DNA of 64,000 nucleotides from Variovorax sp. N23. GTDB taxonomy: Bacteria > Pseudomonadota > Gammaproteobacteria > Burkholderiales > Burkholderiaceae_C. Location: assembly GCF_025486315.1 (NCBI RefSeq), contig NZ_JAOOPY010000009.1:62001-126000 (forward strand), in the 5' to 3' direction. Each line of letters begins with the position of its first letter. The stretch's first letter is position 1. Both the position numbers and the translations under genes were made by a program. The notes beneath the pieces were generated by a model. That model was given only the letters and a program-made list of their open reading frames with translations. It made no database searches and was not told the origin of the DNA. Shown one piece after another: positions 16,145-27,713 of this stretch.

Positions 16145-16348
16145 ATGCCCGCCCACACCCCCACCTTCCGCACTGCCGATGCGTCGGCGGCCACGTGGCG
16201 CCAGCGCATCGCGCGGGCCATGGGGCGCCGCAAGACGCCCTCGCGCTCCGTGACTTCGCCCCTGCAGATTCCAGTCGCACGTCCGTCCGTCGATGCCTTC
16301 GATCGCATGGACCTCGACCAGCGCGTGCGCCAGCTCGGCGAATGGTGA
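16145..16348 (+). CDS. Small hypothetical protein, 67 residues
   Basis: A short frame starting at an ATG with AAGGAG five bases upstream and ending with the motif MDLDQRVRQLGEW. The first half is rich in Thr, Ala and Arg (ATWRQRIARAMGRRK), so the protein is basic and has no membrane segment. It converges on mrdA, with only three bases between the two stops. No family is recognised. The strong ribosome site and normal codon use argue for a real gene. It is probably expressed from its own promoter, because the terminator at 15958-15986 separates it from the TPP operon. Confidence 0.55.
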   Translation: MPAHTPTFRTADASAATWRQRIARAMGRRKTPSRSVTSPLQIPVARPSVDAFDRMDLDQRVRQLGEW

Positions 16349-16351
16349 CGC

Positions 16352-18325
16352 TCAGGGCGCCGTAGCCGGCGTGTTCGCGGGCACCGGCGGCCACGCCACC
16401 TCGCTGGCCACGCGCGGCTTGCCGATCGGCGCGGTCGCCTTGCCCACCCGCACCGCCGCCATGTCGGCCTCGCTCGGGTACTGATCCATCAACCAGTAGT
16501 CCATCACGCGGCGTGCGATCGGCGCGGCCGCACCGGCACCCCAGCCGGCGTTTTCCACGATCACGGCCACCGCGATCTTCGGGTCGTTGGCCGGCGCGAA
16601 GCCCATGAAGAGGGCGTGGTCCCGCTGGTGCTCTTCCAGCGCCCTGGCGTTGTACTTGGTGTTCTGGGCCTGCGTCACGGCCTGCGCCGTGCCGGTCTTG
16701 CCGGCAGCCTGATAGCCCGCGCCGGCGAACACGCCGCGCGCCGTGCCGCTGGTGACGACGCTCACCAAGCCCTCCCGCACCACGGCGACGTTCGCAGGCG
16801 AGAAGCCCAGGTTCTCCGCCGGCGGCTGGATCACCGACTTGATCTGACCCGTGACCGTGTCGCGGGTGGCGAGCACCACGTGCGGCCGATGCCGCACGCC
16901 GCCGTTGGCCACGATCGACGTGGCCTGGGCGAGTTGCAGCATCGTGAAGCTGTTGTAACCCTGGCCGATGCCCAGCGAGATGGTCTCGCCGGCGTACCAC
17001 TTCTTCTGCTCCGGCCGCTTGTAGGCGTTGCGCTTCCACTCGGTGCTGGGCAACACGCCGCGCAACTCGCCGCCCAGGTCGATGCCGGTGATCTGGCCAA
17101 AGCCCAGCGGCTTCATGAAGTCGTGGATCTTGTCGACGCCCATCTCGTTGGCCAGCGAGTAGTAGTAGATGTTGCTCGACAGCTGGATCGATCGGCGCAT
17201 GTCGACGCCGCCGATGTTGCCCTCGGGGCTGCCGAAGCGGCGTCCGCCGAAGTTGAAGTAGCCGGGGTCGTTGACCACGACGCTCGGCCCGCGCGAGCCG
17301 GTCTGGAGTGCGGCCAGCGCCATGAAGGGCTTGTAGGTCGAGCCCGGCGGGTAGGTGCCGCGCAGGGCCCGGTTCAGCAGCGGCTTGTCGAGCGATTCGC
17401 TCAGTTCCTTCCAGCTCTCGGTGTCGATGCCCTCGACGAACAGGTTGGGATCGAAGGTCGGCTTGCTGACGAAGGCCAGCACCTCGCCGGTCTGGGGGTT
17501 GAAGGCCACCAGCGCGCCGCGTCGATCGCCGTACATGTCCTCGACCAGCTTCTGCAGCTTGATGTCGAGCGACAGCATCACCGTGTCGCCCGGCGTCGAC
17601 GGATGGCTGGCCAGCCGCCGCACGGCCCGCCCGCCCGCCGAGGTTTCCATCTGCTCCACACCGGTCAGGCCGTGCAGGGTCTGTTCGTAGCTCTGCTCCA
17701 CGCCGAGCTTGCCGATGTAGTCGGTGCCCTTGTAGTTGGCGACCTCTTCCTCCGGCCACTCTTCCATCGCTTCCTTCTCGCGCTGGTTGATGCGGCCGAT
17801 GTAGCCGAGCACGTGGCTCGCCGTCTCGCCGTAGGGGTAATTGCGAAACAGCCGCGCCTTGATCTCGACGCCCGGGAAACGGTAGCGCTGCGCCGCGAAA
17901 CGGGCGACCTCCTCGTCCGACAGGCGCGTGCGGATGGGCACCGAGTCGAAGCTGCGCGAATCTTCGCGCAGCCGCTTGAAGCGCCGGCGGTCGCGCGGCG
18001 TGATGTCGACCACCTCGGCCAGCGCGTCGATGGTCTCGTCCACCTGGCCGGCCTTCGAGGGCGTGATCTCCAGCGTATAGGCCGAGTAGTTCGATGCCAG
18101 CACCACGCCGTTGCGGTCGAGGATCAACCCGCGGTTGGGCACCACCGGCACCACCGCCGTGCGGTTGCTCTCGGCCTGCTCGGCCAGGTCGGTGTGCCGC
18201 ACCACCTGCAGGTAGACCAGCCGTGCGCAGAGCAGTCCGAAGGCGGTGAGCACCACCAGGCCGATGACGAGCACGCGCCGCTTGAAGCGGGCGAGGTCGG
18301 CAGCGACGTTGCGGATCTCGGTCAT
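16352..18325 (-). CDS. mrdA: Penicillin-binding protein 2 (elongasome transpeptidase)
   Basis: 657 residues. A single N-terminal membrane helix lies at about 18-40. A PBP dimerisation domain contains GYIGRINQREKE. The transpeptidase domain has the three active-site motifs: S329-T-Y-K332, S383-S-N385 and K543-T-G-T546. PBP2 cross-links peptidoglycan during side-wall elongation together with RodA and MreBCD. It is 40 bases downstream of mreD and clearly the last gene of the mre operon. The usual partner rodA does not follow; the next gene is a convergent small reading frame. The C-terminal tail is Pro/Ala-rich. Confidence 0.95.
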   Translation of the reverse strand: MTEIRNVAADLARFKRRVLVIGLVVLTAFGLLCARLVYLQVVRHTDLAEQAESNRTAVVPVVPNRGLILDRNGVVLASNYSAYTLEITPSKAGQVDETIDALAEVVDITPRDRRRFKRLREDSRSFDSVPIRTRLSDEEVARFAAQRYRFPGVEIKARLFRNYPYGETASHVLGYIGRINQREKEAMEEWPEEEVANYKGTDYIGKLGVEQSYEQTLHGLTGVEQMETSAGGRAVRRLASHPSTPGDTVMLSLDIKLQKLVEDMYGDRRGALVAFNPQTGEVLAFVSKPTFDPNLFVEGIDTESWKELSESLDKPLLNRALRGTYPPGSTYKPFMALAALQTGSRGPSVVVNDPGYFNFGGRRFGSPEGNIGGVDMRRSIQLSSNIYYYSLANEMGVDKIHDFMKPLGFGQITGIDLGGELRGVLPSTEWKRNAYKRPEQKKWYAGETISLGIGQGYNSFTMLQLAQATSIVANGGVRHRPHVVLATRDTVTGQIKSVIQPPAENLGFSPANVAVVREGLVSVVTSGTARGVFAGAGYQAAGKTGTAQAVTQAQNTKYNARALEEHQRDHALFMGFAPANDPKIAVAVIVENAGWGAGAAAPIARRVMDYWLMDQYPSEADMAAVRVGKATAPIGKPRVASEVAWPPVPANTPATAP

Positions 18326-18365
18326 GCGGGACGCAGACTACGCGCGCAGCGCGCGCGGAGCAAGT

Positions 18366-18887
18366 TCACAGGGGGCGGTTGGCATCGGGTTCGGGCGTGC
18401 GCCGCTGCGGCGCCAGCAGGATGAGGCTGACGAGCGGCCACAGCGCCGCCTCGATCACGGGCGCGATCAGCAAGGACCAGCCCGGGAACACGCCGCCGCC
18501 GATCATGCGGATGGCCAGCTCGATCAGGTGCGACACGGCGAACAGCGGCAGCACCTGCGGCGCCTGCGACAGCACCGGGTACCAGAGCAGGCGGCGGTGC
18601 CACATGATCGCGAAGAAGCCCAGCGTGGTGTACGACAGCGCATGCTGGCCGAGCATGGCCGATTGGTGCACGTCCATGCACAGGCCGAAGACGAAGGCCG
18701 CGCCGATGCCGATCCGTGCGGGCTGGTGCACGCTCCAGAAGACGATCACCAGCGCCAGCAGGTCGGGCGCCCAGGCCGCGCGGCCCAGCGGCACCATGTC
18801 GAGCAGCAGCGCCACGATCAGGCTGGCCCAGATGAAGACCGGATTGACGGGCAGCAGGAGCTGCTGCTGGCCGGGGCGCTTGATCAT
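18366..18887 (-). CDS. mreD: Rod-shape-determining protein MreD
   Basis: 173 residues with five to six hydrophobic segments, including LLALVIVFWSVHQPARIGIG and the conserved GLCMDVHQSAMLGQHALSY region typical of MreD. It is an inner-membrane part of the elongasome. Its ATG overlaps the mreC stop by four bases, and it is followed after 40 bases by mrdA. The length is normal for the family. Confidence 0.93.
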   Translation of the reverse strand: MIKRPGQQQLLLPVNPVFIWASLIVALLLDMVPLGRAAWAPDLLALVIVFWSVHQPARIGIGAAFVFGLCMDVHQSAMLGQHALSYTTLGFFAIMWHRRLLWYPVLSQAPQVLPLFAVSHLIELAIRMIGGGVFPGWSLLIAPVIEAALWPLVSLILLAPQRRTPEPDANRPL

Positions 18888-19879
18888 GGCGTGCGCCCTT
18901 CTCGGCGCGCGGCGGGTTTCGCCTCGGAAGCCGCCGGCGCCTTCGGCTTGGCCTCCCCGCTCTTCTTGGCGCTGGCGGCCGACGCCGACGCCGAGGCGGC
19001 CGCCGCCGAGCGCATCGTCGCCGCGCTGCCGATCGGCGTCAGCACCAGCACGTAGCGCGCCGCCGTCACCTGCGCGAGCGGCAGGCAGTAGATGCGGGCG
19101 AAGCCGGCATCGGCACGGCGCTCGATGCGTTCGATCTTCGCGACCGGAAGCCCGGGCGGGTAGACACCGTCGACGCCGCTGGTGGCGAGCAGGTCGCCCT
19201 CCTGCAGGTCGGCGTTGGCGGCCATGAAGCGCAGCTCCAGCCCGCCACCGTGCGCACTGGCGTCGCCGAAGGCCACGCTGCGCGCGCCGGTGCGCGTGTT
19301 CTGCACGGGAATGGCGAGGTCGCGGTCGATCACCAGCGTGACCTCGCTGCTGAAGGGCAGCACCTGCGTCACCTGGCCGATCACGCCGCGCTCGTCGATC
19401 ACCGGCGAGCCGGGGGCGATGCCGCTGGACAGGCCCTGGTCGATGACGACCTTGCGGGTGTACGGATCGGCCGCGTCATAGAGCACCTCGGCCGCACGGC
19501 CCGGCGTCTGCGTCGTCTGCCGCAGTTCGAGCAGCGCGCGCAACCGTTCGTTTTCCTTGGACAGGCTGTCGGCCTGGCTCGCCCGCTCGGCCTGCAGCGC
19601 GAGCGCGCGCCGCGCATCGGCCTCGTTGCGCTGGGCCACCTGCAGGTCCTCGAGGTAGGTGCCGCCCTGGGCGAACAGCTGCACCGGCTTGAGCGCCAGC
19701 CACTGGAAGGGATAGAGCACCGCCCCGACCGCGGCACGCACGGGCTGCGTCAGGTGGAAGCGCGCATCGGCCACCATCAGGAACACGGCGAGCGCGCTGA
19801 AGAAGATCAGCTTGCTGAGCGCCGATGGCCCCTGGTGAAAGAGCGGTGGCGCGGAGCGATCCAGCGTGCCGAGCGGCAT
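18884..19879 (-). CDS. mreC: Rod-shape-determining protein MreC
   Basis: 331 residues. An N-terminal transmembrane anchor lies at about 22-40, a coiled coil at about 70-115 (LQVAQRNEADARRALALQAER) and then the beta-rich periplasmic MreC domain with DRDLAIPVQNTRTGARSV. The last 45 residues are a low-complexity Ala/Ser/Lys/Pro tail, longer than in Escherichia coli but common in this order. MreC links MreB filaments to PBP2. It starts 15 bases after the mreB stop and overlaps mreD by four bases. Confidence 0.94.
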   Translation of the reverse strand: MPLGTLDRSAPPLFHQGPSALSKLIFFSALAVFLMVADARFHLTQPVRAAVGAVLYPFQWLALKPVQLFAQGGTYLEDLQVAQRNEADARRALALQAERASQADSLSKENERLRALLELRQTTQTPGRAAEVLYDAADPYTRKVVIDQGLSSGIAPGSPVIDERGVIGQVTQVLPFSSEVTLVIDRDLAIPVQNTRTGARSVAFGDASAHGGGLELRFMAANADLQEGDLLATSGVDGVYPPGLPVAKIERIERRADAGFARIYCLPLAQVTAARYVLVLTPIGSAATMRSAAAASASASAASAKKSGEAKPKAPAASEAKPAARREGRTP

Positions 19880-19894
19880 ACGCGACCGCCGGGG

Positions 19895-21447
<1,553 letters not shown>

Positions 21448-21451
<4 letters not shown>

Positions 21452-22938
21452 GCGCGGACCTGCATCAACTGGGCGTGGCCGGCCTCGCCAAGGCCCTGGC
21501 ATCGCGCGAGGTCTCGGCGGTCGAAGCGGCCCGGCATTTCCTGAAGCGCATCGATGCGCACCAGGCGCTGGGCGCCTTCGTGGCGGCCGATGCCGACGTG
21601 ACGCTGGCGCAGGCCCGGGCGGCCGACGCGCTGATCGCGCAGGGCAACGCACCGGCGCTCGCTGGCGTGCCCATCGCGCACAAGGACATCTTCGTCACCA
21701 CCGACTTCCCGACCACCGCCGGCTCGCGCATGCTGGCGGGCTACCGCTCGCCCTTCGACGCGACGGTGGTGCGGCGCCTGGCTGAGGCCGGCGCCGTGAC
21801 GCTGGGCAAGCTCAGCTGCGACGAGTTCGCCATGGGGTCGGCCAACGAGAACGTGGCCGTGCCCGCCGTCGGCGCCGACGCCGTCGTGCCCGTGCGAAAC
21901 CCGTGGGACACCGGCCGCGTGCCCGGCGGCTCCTCCGGCGGCAGCGCGGCGGCCGTGGCCGCGCGCCTGGCGCCCGCCGCCACCGGCACCGACACCGGCG
22001 GCTCGATCCGCCAGCCCGCGTCCTTCTGCGGCATCACCGGCATCAAGCCGACCTACGGCCGCGCCTCGCGCTACGGCATGGTCGCCTTCGCGTCGAGCCT
22101 CGACCAGGCCGGCGCGATGGCCCGTTCGGCCGAGGACTGCGCGCTACTGCTGTCGGCCATGTGCGGCCCCGACCTGGACCGCGACTCGACCTCGATCGAC
22201 CGGCCGGCCGAAGACTATTCGCGCGCGCTGAACGGCTCGCTCGAGGGCCTCCGCATCGGCGTGCCGAAGGAGTTCTTCGGCGAGGGCGTGGCGCCCGGCG
22301 TGCGCGCCGCGGTCGATGCGGCCCTGGCCGAGTACGAGAAGCTGGGCGCCAGGCGCGTGGCCGTCACGCTGCCGCGCACCGAGTTGTCGATCCCCGTGTA
22401 CTACATCCTGGCGGCCGCCGAGGCGTCGAGCAACCTGAGCCGCTTCGACGGCGTCAAGTTCGGCCACCGCGCCAAGGACTACCGCGACCTCGCCGACATG
22501 TACGGCAAGACGCGCGAAGAAGGCTTCGGCGACGAGGTCAAGCGCCGCATCATGATCGGCACCTACGTGCTGAGCCATGGCTACTACGACGCCTACTACC
22601 TGCAGGCGCAGAAGGTGCGCCGCATGATCGCCGACGACTTCCAGCAGGCCTTCCAGGACTGCGACGTGATCGCCGGCCCGGCCGCACCGACCGTGGCCTG
22701 GAAGCTCGGTGAGCATGGCGACGACCCGGTCGCCGACTACCTGGCCGACATCTTCACGCTGCCCGGCTCGCTGGCCGGCCTGCCCGGCATGAGCCTGCCG
22801 GTGGGCTTCGGCGAAAACGGCATGCCCGTCGGCCTGCAGCTGATCGGCAACTACTTCGCCGAGGCGAAGCTGCTGAACGCCGCACACCGCTTCCAGCAGG
22901 CCACCGACTGGCATGCACGCGCGCCCAAGGGAATTTGA
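21448..22938 (+). CDS. gatA: Asp/Glu-tRNA amidotransferase subunit A
   Basis: 496 residues of the amidase-signature family. The catalytic Lys is in IAHKDIF, the Ser cluster in [11 protein letters not shown], and the second Ser in [13 protein letters not shown]. The length is typical. GatA frees ammonia from glutamine for the transamidation done by GatB. The Gly/Ser-rich loop and [10 protein letters not shown] segment match GatA rather than the catabolic amidases found later in the window. It is translationally coupled to gatC and followed by gatB after one base. Confidence 0.96.
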
Positions 22939-22939
22939 G

Positions 22940-24484
22940 ATGAGCGACCCCGTGAACACTTTCGAAGCGCAGCAGGAAGGCCGCCCGACCGGCCCGCTGG
23001 TGCAGGGCTATGAAGTCATCATCGGCTTCGAGACGCATGCGCAACTCTCGACCGCCAGCAAGATCTTCAGCCGCGCCTCCACCGCCTTCGGCGCCGAGCC
23101 GAACACGCAGGCCTGCGCGGTCGACCTGGCGCTGCCGGGCACGCTGCCGGTGATGAACAAGGGCGCGGTCGAACGCGCCATCAAGCTGGGCCTGGCGCTG
23201 GGCTCGACCATCGCGCCACGCAGCGTCTTCGCGCGCAAGAACTACTTCTACCCCGACCTGCCCAAGGGCTACCAGATCTCGCAGTTCGAGATCCCGGTGG
23301 TGCAGGGCGGCGCCGTGAGCTTCTTCGTCGGCGACGAATCCAAGACCGTGCGCCTGGTGCGCGCGCACCTGGAAGAAGACGCCGGCAAGTCGCTGCACGA
23401 GGACTTCATCGGCCAGTCGGGCATCGACCTGAACCGCGCCGGCACGCCGCTGCTGGAGATCGTGACCGAGCCCGACATGCGCTCCACCGCCGAGGCCGTG
23501 GCCTATGCGAAGGAGCTGCACAAGATCGTCACCTGGATCGGCATCTGCGACGGCAACATGCAGGAAGGCAGCTTCCGCTGCGACGCCAACGTGTCGGTGC
23601 GCAAGCCTGGCGCCAAGCTGGGCACGCGCCGCGAGATCAAGAACCTGAACAGCTTCAAGTTCATGCAGCAGGCGATCGACTACGAGATCCGCTGGCAGAT
23701 CGAGGAGATCGAGGACGGCCGCGCCATCCAGCAGGCGACCGTGCTGTTCGACCCCGACACCGGCGAAACCCGCGCGATGCGCACCAAGGAAGACGCGGCC
23801 GACTACCGCTACTTCCCCGACCCGGACCTGCCGCCGCTGGCGATCGCGCAGGAATGGATCGACCGGGTGAAGGCCGAGATGCCGGAGTTGCCGCGTGCGA
23901 TGGCGGAGCGCTATGTGACCACGCACGGCCTGTCGGCCTACGACGCCGCGCAGCTCACGCAGAGCGTGGCGCTGGCACAGTATTTCGATGCGGCGGTGGC
24001 AGCGGGTGCGGCGCCCAAGCTGGCGAGCAACTGGATCACTGGCGAGATTGCAAAGCGTTTGAACGCGCAAGACATCGGAATCGGTTCCGCACCTGTCAGC
24101 GCGACGATGATCGCAGCGCTGATCCGCCGCATCTCGGACAGCACCATTTCCAACAATGCAGCGAAGCAAGTATTCGATGTGTTATGGGCTGCGGGAGAGT
24201 TCAGCGGCGCGCCGCTGCCGGCCGAATATGTTGCCCGCGCTGCCGATGACTTGTCTCGGATCGATGCCGTGATCGAGGCCAAGGGCCTCAAGCAGATGAG
24301 CGACTCCGGCGCCCTCGAAGCCATCATCGACGGCGTGCTCGCCACCAACGAGAAGAACATCGCCGAATACCGCGCCGGCAAGGACAAGGCCTTCAACGCG
24401 CTGGTCGGTCAGGTCATGAAGGCCAGCCAGGGCAAGGCCAACCCGGCGCAGGTCAATGCGCTGCTGAAAACGAAGCTGGGTTGA
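22940..24484 (+). CDS. gatB: Asp/Glu-tRNA amidotransferase subunit B
   Basis: 514 residues, slightly longer than usual because of a short N-terminal lead (to about residue 25). Family motifs [33 protein letters not shown] and the C-terminal YqeY-like domain ending [10 protein letters not shown] are present. GatB phosphorylates the misacylated tRNA and transfers ammonia. An IGLEVH motif is more common where this protein has IGFETH. Bases 24000-24260 use a less GC-biased codon set than the rest, including a TTA codon. It ends 15 bases from the convergent DUF4124 gene. Confidence 0.96.
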   Translation: MSDPVNTFEAQQEGRPTGPLVQGYEVIIGFETHAQLSTASKIFSRASTAFGAEPNTQACAVDLALPGTLPVMNKGAVERAIKLGLALGSTIAPRSVFARKNYFYPDLPKGYQISQFEIPVVQGGAVSFFVGDESKTVRLVRAHLEEDAGKSLHEDFIGQSGIDLNRAGTPLLEIVTEPDMRSTAEAVAYAKELHKIVTWIGICDGNMQEGSFRCDANVSVRKPGAKLGTRREIKNLNSFKFMQQAIDYEIRWQIEEIEDGRAIQQATVLFDPDTGETRAMRTKEDAADYRYFPDPDLPPLAIAQEWIDRVKAEMPELPRAMAERYVTTHGLSAYDAAQLTQSVALAQYFDAAVAAGAAPKLASNWITGEIAKRLNAQDIGIGSAPVSATMIAALIRRISDSTISNNAAKQVFDVLWAAGEFSGAPLPAEYVARAADDLSRIDAVIEAKGLKQMSDSGALEAIIDGVLATNEKNIAEYRAGKDKAFNALVGQVMKASQGKANPAQVNALLKTKLG

Positions 24485-24499
24485 GCGGGTGGGGCGGGC

Positions 24500-25162
24500 T
24501 CAGCGGCCCGCGCCACCGCCGGCCGCGTTGGCCGGCCACAACGGCTTGAGCCGCGCGCGCTCCTCGTCGAAGCGCGCGTTCACGCGCTTCTTCTCGTCTT
24601 CCTGGGCCGCGACGAAGCGGTTCTGGATCGCCACGCTCTGCTCGCTGTCGTCGAGCTTGCGGCGCAACGACGGCGGTGCCTTGCTCGGGTCCTTCTTGTA
24701 GAACTCCATCTCGTCGTCGATGCCCTGGCGCTCGGTCGCCAGCTCGCCCAGGCGCTTTCGGGCCGCCTCGATGACGGCATTGATCTGCAGCATCGCCTCC
24801 GACCGTTCACGCTCGTGCGCCGCCGGGCTGGGGTAGCGCATCAGCAGCGCGCGCTCGCGCCGGCGCTCCTCGTTCAGCCGCGACGCCTGCATCGCCGCCT
24901 GCCGCGCGCGCTCTTCGCGCTCGGCCTGCTCGCGGGCGGTGTAGGTGGGTTCGAGGGTGCGGCGCACGGTGCCGCTGGGCCCGAGTTCGCGCTGTTCGCG
25001 GTCGGCGCAATCGGCGATCGGCCGGTCGGCGGTGAGGGTCCGCCCGCGGCTGTCGGTGCAGCTGTAGATGCCGGGCGAGGCCGTCGGCCCCTGCGCCGAG
25101 GCAGCGGCGGCCAGCACACAGAGCGACCAGGTCGCCAAGAAGGTTCGGTTCCGCAGCTGCAT
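24500..25162 (-). CDS. Secreted DUF4124-type protein with coiled coil
   Basis: 220 residues. A signal peptide ends near the AAAASAQ sequence (about residue 24). It is followed by a DUF4124-like segment, GIYSCTDSRGRTLTADRPI, and a long charged helical region (about 75-210) rich in Arg, Glu and Ala that should form a coiled coil. It is likely periplasmic. The function is unknown; DUF4124 proteins are widespread in this group without a clear role. It is 25 bases downstream of pyrE on the same strand and may be co-transcribed with pyrE. Confidence 0.75.
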   Translation of the reverse strand: MQLRNRTFLATWSLCVLAAAASAQGPTASPGIYSCTDSRGRTLTADRPIADCADREQRELGPSGTVRRTLEPTYTAREQAEREERARQAAMQASRLNEERRRERALLMRYPSPAAHERERSEAMLQINAVIEAARKRLGELATERQGIDDEMEFYKKDPSKAPPSLRRKLDDSEQSVAIQNRFVAAQEDEKKRVNARFDEERARLKPLWPANAAGGGAGR

Positions 25163-25187
25163 CCGTTCTCCCGTGACCGGCCAGGCG

Positions 25188-25871
25188 TCAGGCGGCGCCG
25201 TATCGCTGGCGGTACGCCAGCACCTTGTCGCGGTGGGCGCCGAGTTCGCCGCCGCCGCGTTCTGTCAGGTACTTTAGCAAGTCGTCGAGCGTGGCGATCG
25301 ACAGCACCTGCATCCCCAGCTGGTTGCGCACGTACTGCACGGCGCTGTGGGCCACGTCCACGCCGCCCTCCGTCGCCATCTCCTGCCGGTCGAGGGCGAT
25401 GACGACCGCATGCGGCGTGGCGCCGGCCTGGCGGATCGTCGCGATCGATTCGCGCACCGCCGTGCCGGCCGACATCACGTCGTCGACGATGAGCACGCGG
25501 CCCTGCAGCTTGGCGCCGACGAGCGTGCCGCCTTCGCCGTGGTCCTTGGCTTCCTTGCGGTTGTAGGCGAAGGGCACGTTGCGCCCGCGCCGGGCGAGCT
25601 CGGCGGCCAGCACCGCGCCCAGGGGAATGCCCTTGTAGGCCGGGCCGAAGAGCATGTCGAACTCCAGGCCGCTGTCGATCAGCCGCTCTGCATAGAATTC
25701 CGCCAGCCGCAGCATCTTGGCGCCGTCGTCGAACAGGCCGGCATTGAAGAAGTAGGGACTGAGCCGTCCGGCCTTGGTCTTGAACTCGCCGAAGCGCAGC
25801 ACGCCGGCGTCGAGCGCGAACTGCACGAAATCCAGTGCGAGCCTGCCGCCCGCCCCCTTCACCTCAGCCAT
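25188..25871 (-). CDS. pyrE: Orotate phosphoribosyltransferase
   Basis: 227 residues. The PRPP-binding motif is VLIVDDVMSAGTAVRES. FGPAYKGIPL and the lysine-containing YNRKEAKDHGEGG flexible loop match PyrE, which makes OMP from orotate and PRPP in pyrimidine synthesis. The start at 25871 agrees with the family N-terminus (LALDFVQFALDAGVLRFGEF). An upstream open frame is rejected. It is divergent from the exonuclease gene with only twelve bases between the start codons, so the promoters must overlap the partner's coding region or each other. Confidence 0.96.
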   Translation of the reverse strand: MAEVKGAGGRLALDFVQFALDAGVLRFGEFKTKAGRLSPYFFNAGLFDDGAKMLRLAEFYAERLIDSGLEFDMLFGPAYKGIPLGAVLAAELARRGRNVPFAYNRKEAKDHGEGGTLVGAKLQGRVLIVDDVMSAGTAVRESIATIRQAGATPHAVVIALDRQEMATEGGVDVAHSAVQYVRNQLGMQVLSIATLDDLLKYLTERGGGELGAHRDKVLAYRQRYGAA

Positions 25872-25883
25872 CGGGAATTCCTT

Positions 25884-26687
25884 TTGTTCAAACTGACCAG
25901 CCTCAACCTCAATGGCCTGCGCTCGGCCGCCACCAAGGGCGTGGCCGACTGGGTGGCCGAACTGGCGCCGGATTGTATTTGCATGCAGGAGATCCGGGTC
26001 CAGGCCAGCGACATCGAAGGCCGCTTCGAAGAGATGGCCGGCCTGAAGGGCCACTTCCATTTCGCCGAGAAGAAGGGCTACGCCGGCACCGCGGTCTACA
26101 CGAAGCATGCGCCCAGCGAGGTCATCGTCGGCTGGGGCGACGCCGAGTTCGACGCCGAGGGCCGCTACCTCGAACTGCGCTTCGACACGCCGACGCGCAA
26201 GCTGTCGATCATCAGCTGCTACTTCCCGAGCGGCTCGTCCGGCGAAGAACGCCAGGCCGCCAAGTTCCGCTTCCTCAAGGGCTTCTTCCCGCACCTGAAT
26301 GCGCTCAAGCGCGAACGCGAGTTCATCCTCTGCGGCGACATCAACATCGCCCACCAGGAGATCGACCTGAAGAACTGGAAGGGCAACATGAAGAACAGCG
26401 GCTTCCTGCCCGAGGAGCGCGCCTGGTTGACCCGCCTGCTCGACGCGGGCGCCGACGGCGCCGGCCTGGTCGACGTCTACCGCCAGCTCAAGCCCGACAC
26501 CACCGGCGAGGCCTACACCTGGTGGAGCAACCGCGGCCAGGCCTATGCGAAGAACGTGGGCTGGCGGCTGGACTACCACCTGGCGACGCCGACGCTGGCG
26601 GCGCTGGCGCGTGAGGAGTCGATCTACAAGACCATGAAGTTCAGCGACCACGCGCCGATCACGGTGGATTACGAGTTCAACCTCTGA
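25884..26687 (+). CDS. xth: Exodeoxyribonuclease III (AP endonuclease) homologue
   Basis: 267 residues of the exonuclease III/AP endonuclease family: LNLNGLRSA at the start, CMQEIRVQ with metal-binding Glu, GDINIAHQEIDL, DVYRQLKPDTTGEAYTWWS and SDHAPITVDYEF with the catalytic His at the end. It repairs abasic sites. The best start is a TTG at 25884 with GGGAA upstream, because no ATG exists near the family N-terminus. The 3' end overlaps the convergent AraC gene by eleven bases. Confidence 0.93.
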   Translation: MFKLTSLNLNGLRSAATKGVADWVAELAPDCICMQEIRVQASDIEGRFEEMAGLKGHFHFAEKKGYAGTAVYTKHAPSEVIVGWGDAEFDAEGRYLELRFDTPTRKLSIISCYFPSGSSGEERQAAKFRFLKGFFPHLNALKREREFILCGDINIAHQEIDLKNWKGNMKNSGFLPEERAWLTRLLDAGADGAGLVDVYRQLKPDTTGEAYTWWSNRGQAYAKNVGWRLDYHLATPTLAALAREESIYKTMKFSDHAPITVDYEFNL

Positions 26688-27585
26688 CCGGACCGGCCGC
26701 CGTCGCGCGCCTCGCGCCGATCGAACGTCGATACGCCTCCTTGTCCCGGATCGGCGGCTGCCCGTACATGCGGGCGTATTCGCGGCTGAACTGCGAACTG
26801 CTTTCGTAGCCCACGTCGGAAGCCACCCGGCTCAACGAGCGGCCCTCGGACAGCACCAGGCGCCGGGCCTCGATCAGGCGGAGGTGCTTCTGGAACTGCA
26901 GCGGCGACATCGACGTGATGGCACGGAAATGCTGATGGAAGGCCGAGCGGCTCATGCCGGCTGCAACGGCAAGACGGTCGACGGGCAGTGGCCGGGCATA
27001 GTCCGCGCGCAGAAGGGCCACGGCACGCGCGATGCGCCGGGCATGGCTGTCGGGCAGGCCCAGGTTCCGGATGGCATGGCCCTGCCGGCCCATCAGCAGC
27101 CAATGGTGGATCTCGCGCAGCAGTGCGTCCTTGAGCACGGCGAGGGACTGCGGGCGATCCAGCAGCGACACCAGCCGTCTGAGCGCGTCGCCGAGGTCCT
27201 GGTCCGCCTGCGGTTGACCCGGCACTGCGCCGTCTTCGGGCGACCCCGTGACGAGATCGGTGATCAACGCGGGGTCCAGGTCCAGCGCCATCGACAGGTA
27301 CGGACGGACCACGCTCGCCTCGACGATCCGGCTCGCGGTCGGCACGTTGCCCGTGACGATCATGGTGTCGCCGGCGCCATAGGACATCCCGTGCCGTCCG
27401 ACGGCGACCTGCTTGCGGCCCTGCAGCACCATGCACACCAGCGGACGGACGACCGTGTGTTCGATCTCGCTGCGCGACGTGCGCTGGACCAGGTAGAGGC
27501 CGGCTACCGGCGTCCTCGCGACACCGTCCGCCTCGCCGTGGGTGCTGGTGTAGCGCAGGGTTGCCTGCCGCAGGTCGTCGAACAT
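26677..27585 (-). CDS. AraC-family transcriptional regulator
   Basis: 302 residues. The N-terminal AraC_N-type domain (about 25-190, RPLVCMVLQGRKQV) is followed by two helix-turn-helix motifs (PVDRLAVAAGMSRSAFHQHF and LSRVASDVGYESSSQFSREYAR). The start at 27585 is chosen because it begins at the conserved domain; an upstream open extension is Arg-rich and unlikely. It is divergent from the small ABM-domain gene at 27714, which is its most likely target. The inducer is unknown. Confidence 0.88.
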   Translation of the reverse strand: MFDDLRQATLRYTSTHGEADGVARTPVAGLYLVQRTSRSEIEHTVVRPLVCMVLQGRKQVAVGRHGMSYGAGDTMIVTGNVPTASRIVEASVVRPYLSMALDLDPALITDLVTGSPEDGAVPGQPQADQDLGDALRRLVSLLDRPQSLAVLKDALLREIHHWLLMGRQGHAIRNLGLPDSHARRIARAVALLRADYARPLPVDRLAVAAGMSRSAFHQHFRAITSMSPLQFQKHLRLIEARRLVLSEGRSLSRVASDVGYESSSQFSREYARMYGQPPIRDKEAYRRSIGARRATAAGPVRG

Positions 27586-27713
27586 GCCGCATTCTTGTCG
27601 CGAGGCGGCCCCCCGTAAAGCGAGCCTGGACGATCGGGCAAGGAGTCGCGACGTTCCGGCAAGGCGCGCGTGGACCTGCGGCCTACATTGACGCATCTGA
27701 CAAGGAGATGCCC

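Noticed and set aside
15822..16253. 143-residue plus-strand frame across the TPP-operon terminator
   Set aside because: It spans a clear terminator, has no ribosome site, and overlaps the better-supported small gene at 16145.
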